Part shown: positions 24,817-32,643 of the stretch, one piece after another
Layout: each line of letters begins with the position of its first letter
Position numbering within the stretch: position 1 is the stretch's first letter
Origin: Desulfobacteraceae bacterium
GTDB taxonomy: Bacteria; Desulfobacterota; DSM-4660; Desulfatiglandales; Desulfatiglandaceae
Assembly (NCBI GenBank): GCA_016844935.1
Contig: JAERTK010000159.1
Span: forward strand, 1 to 45,119
Reading direction: 5' to 3'
Length of the DNA: 45,119 bases
The notes under the pieces: generated by a model
The model's database searches: none
What the model was told of the DNA's origin: nothing
What the model saw: the letters and a program-made list of their open reading frames with translations, nothing else
Position numbers and translations under genes: made by a program

Positions 24817-25122
24817 TCAAAGCAGATCCTGCACCCAGGAAAGGGCGGCGGCCGCGTTGGGATATCCGATGGTGGGCACCAGCAGGATCACCGCATGGCA
24901 AATTTCTTCCGGGCTCGCACCGGCCTCCATGGCCCGTCTGGCATGGCTGTGAACGGCACCTTCGGATTTCTGGGTTGCCGCAGCCGCCAGTTTAATCAAC
25001 TGCGTCACCTTCTCGTCCAGGGGTCCCGCATTCTGAACCGCCTTTCCCAGCCGGTCAACAGACGCCATCACCTCTTTATAGTCCTTTTCCATCTTCTGGT
25101 AAAACTTTGGCATTTCACTCAT
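24817..25122 (-). CDS. Carboxymuconolactone decarboxylase (AhpD-like) family protein
   Basis: A 101-residue all-helical protein of the CMD/AhpD superfamily. The start ATG 25122 has a strong AAGGAGG; the open frame continues upstream but without a site. The family core is EGAVHSHARRAMEAGASPEEICHAVILLVPTIG. The redox CxxC of AhpD is replaced here by SHAR, so peroxidase-partner activity like AhpD is unlikely. Many such proteins are uncharacterised. It lies between the MATE and MBL-rhodanese genes on the same strand (gaps of 106 and 84 bp). Confidence 0.85.
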   Translation of the reverse strand: MSEMPKFYQKMEKDYKEVMASVDRLGKAVQNAGPLDEKVTQLIKLAAAATQKSEGAVHSHARRAMEAGASPEEICHAVILLVPTIGYPNAAAALSWVQDLL

Positions 25123-25228
25123 GATGAATCCTCCTTGGAAACCTTCTAAAAGCTCACCGAAAAAACCTGTAACAATTTTAAATCCAGCAAAAAAGTAAGC
25201 GAAATAGCGAACGCTGTCAAGCTTACCT

Positions 25229-26632
25229 TTACTTGGCGCCTTCGTAAGTTTCAATCACCCGCATGGTCTTCCATTTACCCCCCAGAAAGCGCAAAAGAAA
25301 AATGACACTCAGCACAATCACGTAGGCGGATACATTAATCCATGAGACCATCACCCCCCATCCCATCACCATGACCCCCAGATATGTGGGGATCACCAGA
25401 ACCAGCGCTGAAGTGGTAACAATGGCAAACATCACGTAACGGGTGTCCCCAGCCCCCTTGATGGCGGAAGCAAACACCAGATTCATGGTGTCAAATACCG
25501 AATAAACAGCAACGAACCTGAGCAGGAGCACCGTCAGGCGGTATATCTCGGCGAAACCCGCGGGATCGGCTCCCGCCGCAAAGGGGAGCACAAAAAGTTC
25601 CGGAATAAACAGATAGGCCAGAGCGATGACAAACATGTACCCGAAGGTTAAATGAAACCCGGAATACACGCTTCTCGCGGCCATTTCAGGCTGGTCTTTC
25701 CCCAGGTACTGTCCCACAAGAACCGATATGGCGATACTTGAGCCGATCATGGGCATAAAGGAAAGGGTACTGATGTTAAAAGCGATATTGGTGGCAGCCA
25801 GACTGACGGTGCCCAGATGTCCGATCAGAAGGATAAACACCGTAAAACCGGACATATCCAGAAAAAATTGAACACCCGAGGGAAATCCGAAGCGGAGCAG
25901 GCGTAAAAAAAGCGCTTTTTCAAACCGCCATCCTCTAAGGGTATGGTATTTGCTGTCGTGAAGGGGCCTGCATACCAGCGGGATGTATGCCAGCAGGGAA
26001 AAAATCCCCGCCAGAACCGTTGCGATCCCCGCTCCCCGGATTCCCATTTCCGGAAAACCCCACATACCGAACACCAGGACATAATCCAGCACAAGGTTCA
26101 CGCCTGTGGCCAGGATATTCACCCACATCACCGGCCACGTTCGACCCCTTCCCGAAAAAAACCCGGCCAGCACCGTCGAAGCGATCATGGGCCCCGCTCC
26201 CAGGCAAAGGATGGCGAAGTATTCCACTTCCAATTGCTGGATGGTCGCATGGTGATCCACGAGGCGAAAGATGGGCCCCGCAAAGGGAATGAGGAGCATA
26301 ATACCAACTCCCCCCAGGATCGAAACGTAAATGCCTTGCCAAATGACCGGTCCGACCCGATCTTTCCTTCCCGCCCCGAAGTACTGGGCCACAAAGGTGT
26401 TCACGTACCCCGCCGTACCGATAAAAAGGCTCATGATGCAGAAATTGAGCATCCCCGCCGGCATGGCCGCCGCAATGGCCTCGGGAGAATACCAGGAGAG
26501 AAACATGCGATCCACAAAGTGCTGCACCGACAGGGCCCCGGTGCTCAAAATCAGGGGAAAGGCGATAACCAGGAACTGGTGGTACCCGCCTTCACTGTGC
26601 CATCTTTTTTTCAGATTGTCTGCGAATCTCAT
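25229..26632 (-). CDS. MATE family efflux transporter
   Basis: Inner-membrane multidrug/toxin extrusion protein, 467 residues with about 12 hydrophobic helices in two homologous halves. The N-terminal half starts FLVIAFPLILSTGALSVQHFVDRMFLSW, the typical MATE opening, and the repeat occurs near FGFPSGVQFFLDMSG. The substrate is unknown; export is driven by sodium or proton gradient in the family. It heads the run followed by the CMD and MBL-rhodanese genes. It is divergent from the thymidylate synthase gene. Confidence 0.92.
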   Translation of the reverse strand: MRFADNLKKRWHSEGGYHQFLVIAFPLILSTGALSVQHFVDRMFLSWYSPEAIAAAMPAGMLNFCIMSLFIGTAGYVNTFVAQYFGAGRKDRVGPVIWQGIYVSILGGVGIMLLIPFAGPIFRLVDHHATIQQLEVEYFAILCLGAGPMIASTVLAGFFSGRGRTWPVMWVNILATGVNLVLDYVLVFGMWGFPEMGIRGAGIATVLAGIFSLLAYIPLVCRPLHDSKYHTLRGWRFEKALFLRLLRFGFPSGVQFFLDMSGFTVFILLIGHLGTVSLAATNIAFNISTLSFMPMIGSSIAISVLVGQYLGKDQPEMAARSVYSGFHLTFGYMFVIALAYLFIPELFVLPFAAGADPAGFAEIYRLTVLLLRFVAVYSVFDTMNLVFASAIKGAGDTRYVMFAIVTTSALVLVIPTYLGVMVMGWGVMVSWINVSAYVIVLSVIFLLRFLGGKWKTMRVIETYEGAK

Positions 26633-26762
26633 CTTTCACCCTGAATTCATCAAGTGGTTATCCGGACAGACACACTTATGTCTTCCCTGGTTGCCTTTAT
26701 GGGAAGAATTCTGTATGTACTAGAAAAGTAGAATTTTATCCACCCTTGAGGAGTCATGAGCC

Positions 26763-27437
26763 ATGATGCAACCAGAATTCATAGAAGCCCGGGACCTTCC
26801 TGATGCCTGGTTTCAGTGCGTGTACCGGCTTCTGGAAACAGGCAGGGAGTACGTCATTGACCGCGGCAGTTTCGAAGGCCAGAAACGGCTCGAATTCGAT
26901 TTCGTCACCATCCATATCAAATACCCCGGACAACGGCCCCTGCTGCCGGAAATTCCCCCGGCCCTGGGGATCCCGAACCCCGTGGCCGACGGCTATGTTG
27001 AGGAATACCTCCCCTACCTCATGACGGCAGCCAAACAACCGGGTGAAGATTATACCTACGGCCAGTATCTGGAATCCCAGATCGAGGAAGTCACCCGCAT
27101 GTACCGGGAAGATGGTTTTGGAACCAACCAGGCTTACATGACCGTGGGAGACCCCCAAGCGATCTACCTGGTGGATCCGCCCTGTCTGAGAGGTATCGAC
27201 ACCCGAATCAATGACGGGAAACTCCACTTCATCATCTATTTCAGATCCTGGGACCTGTGGAACGGCCTGCCGGCCAACCTGGGCGCCATCCAGCTCTTGA
27301 AGGAGTATATGGCATCCGCCATCGGTGTCGACGACGGTGAAATCATTGCATCCAGCAAAGGCCTTCATCTGTACGACTACGTGTGGGAGCTGGCACAGCT
27401 CAGAACCTGCAAAACCGACGTTTCAAAACCGGAGTAG
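26763..27437 (+). CDS. Thymidylate synthase-like protein, archaeal/methanogen type
   Basis: A 224-residue protein with the ThyA catalytic elements: nucleophile C141 in DPPCLRG, the phosphate-binding YFRSWDLW (R161-S162, D164), N172 in LPANLGA and HLY (H202, Y204) near the C terminus. It is shorter than bacterial ThyA (about 264) and resembles the thymidylate synthases described for methanogens. The reaction would be methylation of dUMP, with tetrahydrofolate or another C1 carrier; dCMP hydroxymethylation is an alternative for the superfamily. GAGGAG precedes ATG 26763 by nine bases. It is followed 8 bp later by rlmN. Confidence in the superfamily is high, in the exact reaction moderate. Confidence 0.78.
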   Translation: MMQPEFIEARDLPDAWFQCVYRLLETGREYVIDRGSFEGQKRLEFDFVTIHIKYPGQRPLLPEIPPALGIPNPVADGYVEEYLPYLMTAAKQPGEDYTYGQYLESQIEEVTRMYREDGFGTNQAYMTVGDPQAIYLVDPPCLRGIDTRINDGKLHFIIYFRSWDLWNGLPANLGAIQLLKEYMASAIGVDDGEIIASSKGLHLYDYVWELAQLRTCKTDVSKPE

Positions 27438-27445
27438 CCTCGCCC

Positions 27446-28486
27446 ATGACCCGGACCGATCTTAAGGGGTTGAGCGCTTCTGAAATGGAAGAGTGGGCCG
27501 TGAACCATGGGTTGGGCGCCTACCGGGGCCGGCAGATCCGGCACTGGACCCTGACACGGTTCGTCAAATCCTTTGACGAAATGGATAACCTCCCCAAAAC
27601 GTTACGAACCCTGCTCAAAGAAAAAGCCCATATCTCGCCCTTGCGTGAGCTCAAAGCCGTGGAATCCGAAGACGGTACCCGAAAATACCTTCACCGGTTG
27701 GAAGACGGTCACATCATCGAAACCGTGCTCATCCCGGAAAGGGACCACCTGACCTTGTGTATCTCCTCACAGGTCGGCTGTGCCATGAATTGTTCTTTCT
27801 GCGCAACGGGAAAACAGGGATTGGTGAGAAACCTGCGGCCCAGCGAAATCATTGAGCAGGTCATTCTGGCAAAAAGGTCCCTTGAATACCCGGACCGGCT
27901 GAAAAACATTGTGTTGATGGGCATGGGGGAGCCTTTGGCCAACTACGATGCAGTAATCAGAGCGCTTCGGAATCTTATTGAACCGGACGGTATGAATTTT
28001 TCCCACCGCAAGGTGACCCTTTCCACCTGCGGCCTGGTCCCGGAAATGGGGAAACTGGCCCGCGACATCACCGTCAATCTGGCGGTTTCCCTCAACGGAG
28101 CGGATGACGAAACACGCAGCCGCCTCATGCCCATCAACCGCAAATACCCCCTGGACCCATTGATCCGGGCCTGCAGGGCGTTTCCCCTACCCAATCGGAG
28201 AATGATCACTTTTGAGTACATTTTGATAAAAGATATCAATGACCGGGGCCGGGATGCGCACAACATGTGCCGGCTCCTTTCCGGACTCAGGGCAAAAATC
28301 AACCTGATCCCGCTGAACGCGTCTCCGGGATCTAATATGTCACCCCCTTCCATGGAGAGAATCCTCCATTTCCAGAAGATACTGACGGACAGGCATTTCA
28401 CCGCCATCATTCGAAAAAGCAAAGGTCGCGATATTCTGGCGGCATGCGGGCAGTTAAAGGGCGCATTTGAATCAAAATTCTGTTGA
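27446..28486 (+). CDS. rlmN: 23S rRNA/tRNA adenine-C2 methyltransferase
   Basis: Radical SAM enzyme that methylates A2503 of 23S rRNA and A37 of some tRNAs. The 346-residue protein has the cluster motif C112xxxC116xxC119 in GCAMNCSFCATG and the C-terminal methyl-carrying Cys in DILAACGQLKG, together typical of RlmN rather than Cfr. The start ATG 27446 follows CCGGAG. It is 8 bp from the thymidylate synthase-like gene, so cotranscribed. A promoter for the ATP synthase genes overlaps its stop. Confidence 0.95.
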   Translation: MTRTDLKGLSASEMEEWAVNHGLGAYRGRQIRHWTLTRFVKSFDEMDNLPKTLRTLLKEKAHISPLRELKAVESEDGTRKYLHRLEDGHIIETVLIPERDHLTLCISSQVGCAMNCSFCATGKQGLVRNLRPSEIIEQVILAKRSLEYPDRLKNIVLMGMGEPLANYDAVIRALRNLIEPDGMNFSHRKVTLSTCGLVPEMGKLARDITVNLAVSLNGADDETRSRLMPINRKYPLDPLIRACRAFPLPNRRMITFEYILIKDINDRGRDAHNMCRLLSGLRAKINLIPLNASPGSNMSPPSMERILHFQKILTDRHFTAIIRKSKGRDILAACGQLKGAFESKFC

Positions 28487-28511
28487 CTTTCTCCAAAATT
28501 TTGTGATAGGA
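28483..28511 (+). promoter_or_regulatory. Possible promoter of the F0 ATP synthase genes
   Basis: TTGACT (28483-28488) lies 16-17 bp from GATAGG/ATAGGA (28505-28511). The -35 is good and the -10 is weak. It overlaps the rlmN stop and precedes atpZ by about 60 bp. Confidence 0.35.
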
Positions 28512-28569
28512 AGCCCTCGGACTGTAAACTGGATTCAACACCTCAGGAAAAGCTGAAAGCTCTTTTGTC

Positions 28570-28788
28570 ATGGATGAAGACCTGAAAAAGCACATTAAGA
28601 GCCTGGGGTTTGTGAGCAGTGTCGGCATGGCAATGGCCTTTTCCATCGCCATAGGCGCGTTGGCCGGTTTTTACCTGGACAAATATTTTGACACAAAGCC
28701 GTGGCTTTTTTTCGTTTTCCTGGGGTTCGGCATCGCCGCTGCATTCAGGAATCTCTACATCCTTTATAAAAAAGCAAAAGACATGTGA
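28570..28788 (+). CDS. atpZ: AtpZ/AtpI-type small membrane protein
   Basis: A 72-residue protein with two membrane helices (about 18-36 and 47-65), the first after a charged N terminus MDEDLKKHIKSLG. This is the AtpZ type found at the head of F0 operons, thought to help assembly or to form an ion channel. Its stop overlaps the start of atpI (ATGTGATG), so the two are translationally coupled. Assignment rests on size, topology and context. Confidence 0.8.
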   Translation: MDEDLKKHIKSLGFVSSVGMAMAFSIAIGALAGFYLDKYFDTKPWLFFVFLGFGIAAAFRNLYILYKKAKDM

Positions 28789-29174
28789 TGATCGGCAAAA
28801 AACTACAGGATATCAAAACATTCAACTGGGTCATTCTGTTCATATTGGGCGCCGTAAGCGGTGTCTTCATGGAAGTTCAATTTACCCTCGGGGTGATTCT
28901 GGGGGGGCTTATCATTATCGCCAACTTCAGTCTTTTGCACCACACCATGCGCAAAGCTTTCTCTGATCAGACCATCATGAAAAGTAAAAAAATGGCGTTG
29001 ATCGCAAAATTTTATTTTAGGCTTGCCATTATGGGGCTGATCATTTATATCCTTATCACCCAGGCTTGGGTAAATCCTGTGGGTCTGGCTGTCGGTCTTT
29101 CTATCGTTGTGCTCAGTATCCTGAATTTTGGGATTCGGGCTGCTTTTAGAACATCTTCGCGGGAGGCAGTATAA
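28788..29174 (+). CDS. atpI: ATP synthase subunit I
   Basis: A 128-residue protein with four predicted membrane helices, the expected AtpI form (chaperone for c-ring assembly). ATG 28788 overlaps the TGA of atpZ; a GTG at 28785 is also possible. Conserved-looking segments are GAVSGVFMEVQFTLG and ARFYFRLA-like KFYFRLAIMGLIIY. It is followed 4 bp later by atpB. Confidence 0.85.
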   Translation: MIGKKLQDIKTFNWVILFILGAVSGVFMEVQFTLGVILGGLIIIANFSLLHHTMRKAFSDQTIMKSKKMALIAKFYFRLAIMGLIIYILITQAWVNPVGLAVGLSIVVLSILNFGIRAAFRTSSREAV

Positions 29175-29178
29175 TCTT

Positions 29179-29868
29179 ATGGAGCATCCTATTTTTTTCA
29201 TTGACGCAATTCTGTCCGCCATGGGCTTTCATGATTTCGCCGTACATTATTCCCACGTGACCTATACGTGGCTCACCATGGCCCTTCTGATTTTGAGCGC
29301 CCTTTTCCTGGCCAAAAAAGTGACCATCGTGCCCGAAGGCGGTCAGAACTTTTTTGAGGTACTGATCAGCGGACTTGAGAACTTTATGGTGGAAATCACA
29401 GGGCCCGAGGGAAGGTTTTTCTTTCCTTTTATCGCTACCGTATTCCTCTTTGTTCTCGTGAGCAACCTGATCGGCCTGATTCCGGGCATGTTCTCCCCCA
29501 CAGCCAACCTGAATACCACGCTGGCCCTGGCGCTCTGCACGTTCATTTACACCCATGTCATCGGCATCAAATTCCACGGCGCCAAATACATCAAGCATTT
29601 CTGCGGCCCCGTGTGGTGGCTCATCCCTTTGATGTTCCCCATTGAATTAATCGGCCATCTGGCGCGTATCATGAGCCTGAGTGTTCGACTCTTCGGAAAT
29701 ATTTTCGGAAAGGAAATGGTCCTGGCAATCCTGTTCGGTCTAGCCGGGCTTTATCTTGCGCCGCTGCCCATCATGTTCCTGGGCATCCTGGTATGCTTCA
29801 TTCAGGCACTGGTGTTCATGCTGTTGGCCACCATGTACTTCGTGGGCGCCATGGAACACGCCCACTAA
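29179..29868 (+). CDS. atpB: F0F1 ATP synthase subunit a
   Basis: Membrane subunit a, 229 residues, forming the ion half-channels against the c-ring. ATG 29179 has GGGAGG upstream; an upstream in-frame start at 29128 lies in atpI. The essential arginine is in the SLSVRLFGNIFG motif of helix 5, and SNLIGLIPGMFSPTANLNTT is the conserved earlier helix. The F1 genes are not in this window, as in other Desulfobacterota where F0 and F1 loci are split. Confidence 0.95.
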   Translation: MEHPIFFIDAILSAMGFHDFAVHYSHVTYTWLTMALLILSALFLAKKVTIVPEGGQNFFEVLISGLENFMVEITGPEGRFFFPFIATVFLFVLVSNLIGLIPGMFSPTANLNTTLALALCTFIYTHVIGIKFHGAKYIKHFCGPVWWLIPLMFPIELIGHLARIMSLSVRLFGNIFGKEMVLAILFGLAGLYLAPLPIMFLGILVCFIQALVFMLLATMYFVGAMEHAH

Positions 29869-29897
29869 TTTAAAGGGCTTGAACAAGAAATAAAGCA

Positions 29898-29942
29898 CCT
29901 CTCTTGAGAGGGTCTATAAAGTTTATGGAAGAAGGCCATAAA
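29898..29942 (+). promoter_or_regulatory. Tandem hairpins in the atpB-atpE gap
   Basis: Between atpB and atpE are CCTCT-CTTG-AGAGG (29898-29911) and TTTATGG paired with CCATAAA (29922-29928 and 29936-29942), followed by a very strong ribosome site AAGGAAAGGAGG. Such leaders are consistent with stabilising or boosting atpE translation, since subunit c is needed in many copies. Confidence 0.45.
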
Positions 29943-29968
29943 AAAATTCTAAGGAAAGGAGGTCTACT

Positions 29969-30349
29969 ATGAACAAGAAAACGCTGGTTGGTATTTTCGC
30001 GGCAGTCATGGTGATCGGTTCAGCTTCCATGGCATTTGCTGGTGATGATTCCGCTGTTAAGGCTGCCGGTCTCTGGGTATTCTTCGGAATCGCCATTGCT
30101 TGCGGGCTGGGCATCGGAATGGCTGCCATGGGTACCGGTATCGGTATGGGTAACGCCATTAACGGCGCCCTTCAGGGAACAGCAAGAAACCCGGAAGCAG
30201 GCGGTAAGATCATGACGACCATGATTATTGGTCTGGCTCTGATCGAATCCCTCTGTATTTACGCTCTGGTTATCTGCTTTATCCTTGTTTTCAAGATTCC
30301 GGACCTGGGAGGCATGCACGAACTCGTCGTTAAGTCCCTGGGTGGTTGA
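29969..30349 (+). CDS. atpE: F0F1 ATP synthase subunit c with N-terminal presequence
   Basis: Proteolipid c, 126 residues, longer than the usual 75-90 because of a signal-like N terminus (MNKKTLVGIFAAVMVIGSASMAFAG). The two helices are joined by the polar loop ARNPE, and the ion-binding carboxylate is E93 in LALIESLCIYAL. The Gln of sodium-type rings is replaced (GIGMGN), so a proton ring is more likely, though the ES pair is shared with sodium types. It is the last gene of the operon and ends at a strong terminator. Confidence 0.93.
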   Translation: MNKKTLVGIFAAVMVIGSASMAFAGDDSAVKAAGLWVFFGIAIACGLGIGMAAMGTGIGMGNAINGALQGTARNPEAGGKIMTTMIIGLALIESLCIYALVICFILVFKIPDLGGMHELVVKSLGG

Positions 30350-30368
30350 TCAACAACTGACAGAATAA

Positions 30369-30400
30369 AGAGGGCCTGCTTTTGCGGGCTCTCTTTTTTT
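30369..30400 (+). terminator. Rho-independent terminator after atpE
   Basis: An 11-bp stem (AGAGGGCCTGC with GCGGGCTCTCT, two G-U pairs) around TTTT, followed by a run of Ts. It ends the F0 operon. Confidence 0.93.
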
Positions 30401-30406
30401 CAGCCC

Positions 30407-30424
30407 ATGTGCATTATTTCACAA
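30407..30424. promoter_or_regulatory. Rex operator
   Basis: Read on the minus strand, TTGTGAAATAATGCACAT fits the Rex box TTGTGAA-N4-TTCACAA with two mismatches. It lies 28 bp upstream of the rex start, so Rex probably represses its own gene. Confidence 0.75.
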
Positions 30425-30452
30425 TGGGTATTCGGCATCAGGATGGAACCCC

Positions 30453-31097
30453 ATGTCCAAGGAAGCTAAAATTCCCAACCCCACCATCAAGCGATTAGCC
30501 GTCTACTCCAGGCCACTTGAGATTCTGCTGGAAACCGGCCCGCCGGTCATTTCATCGCAAAAACTAGCGGGACTCTGTGGGGTAAACCCTGCCCAGGTTA
30601 GGAAAGACCTGGCGTATTTCGGCGAATTCGGCATCAGGGGAGTGGGGTACGACATACGGGATCTGCTGCACGCCATCAAGGGTATCCTGGCAACAGACCG
30701 GAAATGGTCGCTCTGCATTGTGGGCATGGGGCATCTGGGAAGCAGTCTGGTTCAAAGCGAAAACTTCAAGAAACGAGGTTACATTGTCAAAGCCGCCTTT
30801 GACTCCGATGCCAGAAAGACAGGCAAAAAACTCTCCTGCGGACTGACCATTCAGGCGGCTTCAAGTATCTCGGAAGCGGTTCAGGCGCTGGACATTGAAA
30901 TCGGGCTCATAACAACCCCTCCCCATGAAGCACAGCGGGTTGCCCATCTCCTTCAGGAAGGCGGCGTCGGGGCAATTCTCAATTTCACCACCATTCAGAT
31001 CCGAACACGAAAAAAGTGTATTATTGAAAACGCAGACCTGTCCGTCAAATTCGAAAACCTCGTATATCACCTGGAACAGCTGGATAAAAAAGGGTAA
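30453..31097 (+). CDS. rex: Redox-sensing transcriptional repressor Rex
   Basis: A 214-residue NADH/NAD+ sensor and repressor. The N-terminal winged helix (about 10-80) contains AGLCGVNPAQVRKDLAYFGEFGIRGVGYD, nearly invariant in Rex. The Rossmann fold follows with VGMGHLGSSLV, and the C-terminal swapped helix ends LVYHLEQLDKKG. Rex binds DNA when NADH is low and controls fermentation, respiration and sulfate-reduction genes. A Rex box lies just upstream, and the ATP synthase F0 operon ends immediately before it. Confidence 0.97.
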   Translation: MSKEAKIPNPTIKRLAVYSRPLEILLETGPPVISSQKLAGLCGVNPAQVRKDLAYFGEFGIRGVGYDIRDLLHAIKGILATDRKWSLCIVGMGHLGSSLVQSENFKKRGYIVKAAFDSDARKTGKKLSCGLTIQAASSISEAVQALDIEIGLITTPPHEAQRVAHLLQEGGVGAILNFTTIQIRTRKKCIIENADLSVKFENLVYHLEQLDKKG

Positions 31098-31197
31098 TTG
31101 GCCGCTCCCGGGTTTTGGTCTACAGATTTTCCTCTTTTCATTTTCTTCACACTATTAAGCCTGTTATCCCATTCCCATCCTTCAAATGGGGAACCCA

Positions 31198-31240
31198 GAA
31201 CCGCGGAATTCCGGGGACACAATACTTAATCATTTCCGGG
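31198..31240 (+). repeat. REP/RAYT-associated-like remnant
   Basis: The stretch around GGAATTCCGGGGACACAATA resembles, from memory, sequences seen upstream of REP-associated tyrosine transposase (IS200-like) genes in many bacteria. No transposase follows. It is a single copy in the window, so the call is weak. The rest of the gap 31098-31352 shows only the palindromic promoter described separately. Confidence 0.25.
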
Positions 31241-31317
31241 ATGAGTGAATTCGCCATCAGAAAGCATGGCAAAAAGGGTAAAGGTAAACAAGGCATCTCC
31301 GAAACAAACTTTTTGAG

Positions 31318-31349
31318 TTGACACGCTCATATTATCGCGATAATATGAG
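31318..31349 (+). promoter_or_regulatory. Consensus promoter inside a 24-bp palindrome
   Basis: TTGACA (31318-31323), 17 bp and TAATAT (31341-31346) form a near-perfect sigma-70 promoter. A perfect inverted repeat with arm CTCATATTATCG covers 31326-31349, overlapping spacer and -10. The predicted start at about 31353 coincides with the ATG, so the message is likely leaderless. Confidence 0.8.
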
Positions 31350-31352
31350 TGC

Positions 31353-32621
31353 ATGCGAACGGATGATTACATTCCAAGGAGCGTCGAGGGGTATGCCTTC
31401 GATGAAACACTCACCGGCAGGCATATGATTTTCCTGGCCGGCCCTAGACAGGTCGGAAAAACTCGGCTGGCAAAACAGTGGTTGGCAAAACAGGGATGCC
31501 AGCCTCTTTATTTCAACTGGGATGACATTGCGACCCGCCGGGCCTACTTGAATGACAGTCGATTTTTTGAATCTCCCGCGAGGAACCTGAACATTCATGA
31601 CCCGTGGATTGTATTTGATGAGATCCACAAGCGCCGCCGCTGGCGGGATATCCTGAAAGGGGCCTATGATCTTTTTGACGAGGAGTTCAGATTTCTGATC
31701 ACCGGCAGCGCAAGGCTTGATCTCTTTCGGCGCTCAGGGGACTCCCTGGTGGGCCGCTACAATCTGTTCCATATGATGCCGTTGAGCCTTAGTGAAGTTG
31801 TCCGCGAAAGGCGTAGGCCCTGTTTCCTAGGAGAGACTTCAAAAAGAAACTGTTACGAAACCTTCGAAGAGGAAATATCTCACGCTCCCGGGCCGGAAAT
31901 CAAAGAAGCTTATCAAGCGCTCCACCGGCATGGACCTTTCCCAGAGCCCTTTTTAAAACAAAACGACCGGTTTTGTCGGAAATGGCACCAGGACTATATC
32001 AGCCTCCTTGTCCGGGAGGACCTGAGGGATATCAGCCGGGTAGTCGAGTTGGACAAGGTTGAAAACCTTCTTTTCCTGTTGCCTTCGAGGATCATGTCGC
32101 CCCTTTCCATGCCGGGTTTGGCCCGTGACCTCGAAGTGGCCCACACTACCGTGAAAAACTGGCTGGAGCAGTTAAAACGTCTGTACCTGTTGTTCTCGAT
32201 TTCGCCATGGAATAGAAAAGTTTCCAGAGGGCTGAAAAAAGAGAAAAAGTGGTATTTTCTGGATTGGCACTATGCACCGGACGGCGCCGCAAAAGTTGAG
32301 AATATGGTTGCAACCTACCTCCATCGTACCTGCTTTGCCTTGACCGACATGGGATATGGCAACTACCGTCTCCATTACATCAGGACGTTGGACAAGAAAG
32401 AGATTGATTTCCTCGTTGTCCATGACGATCGACCAGTTCTCGCGGTCGAGGTCAAATCATCCTCAACCACACCTTCTAAAGCCCTCATGAACCGACACGG
32501 GTGGTCCCTCGATCCACCCACCCTGGGGATTCAAGTGGTTGATCAAAGAGACGTACTCAAAAAATATGCGGAAAACACATGGGTTGCCAGCATTGAGCGA
32601 TTCCTGCGCCTGCTGGCGTAA
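31353..32621 (+). CDS. AAA ATPase with DUF4143 domain
   Basis: A 422-residue protein of the AAA_14-DUF4143 type. Walker A GPRQVGKT (30-37), Walker B WIVFDEIHK (85-93) and the sensor motif FLITGSARLD occur in the N-terminal ATPase. DUF4143 follows, with a winged-helix-like part (LARDLEVAHTTVKNWLEQLKRLYLLF) and a C-terminal nuclease-fold segment IDFLVVHDDRPVLAVEVKSS, which matches the D-ExK-like pattern of PD-(D/E)XK folds. Such genes are common in accessory DNA and of unknown function. It has no ribosome site but a consensus promoter right at the ATG. It is convergent with uvrA. Confidence 0.88.
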   Translation: MRTDDYIPRSVEGYAFDETLTGRHMIFLAGPRQVGKTRLAKQWLAKQGCQPLYFNWDDIATRRAYLNDSRFFESPARNLNIHDPWIVFDEIHKRRRWRDILKGAYDLFDEEFRFLITGSARLDLFRRSGDSLVGRYNLFHMMPLSLSEVVRERRRPCFLGETSKRNCYETFEEEISHAPGPEIKEAYQALHRHGPFPEPFLKQNDRFCRKWHQDYISLLVREDLRDISRVVELDKVENLLFLLPSRIMSPLSMPGLARDLEVAHTTVKNWLEQLKRLYLLFSISPWNRKVSRGLKKEKKWYFLDWHYAPDGAAKVENMVATYLHRTCFALTDMGYGNYRLHYIRTLDKKEIDFLVVHDDRPVLAVEVKSSSTTPSKALMNRHGWSLDPPTLGIQVVDQRDVLKKYAENTWVASIERFLRLLA

Positions 32622-32643
32622 AAAATCCGGCAAGCTGAAACCA

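Noticed and set aside
20934..25122. Further selenocysteine codons in the thiol peroxidase, flavodoxin, rubrerythrin and AhpD-like genes
   Set aside because: All have Cys or no redox residue at the relevant positions and end at normal family lengths; no in-frame TGA with conserved continuation was found.
29969..30349. Sodium-type c-ring
   Set aside because: The ES pair near E93 fits, but the Gln ligand in the first helix is replaced, so the evidence points more to protons.
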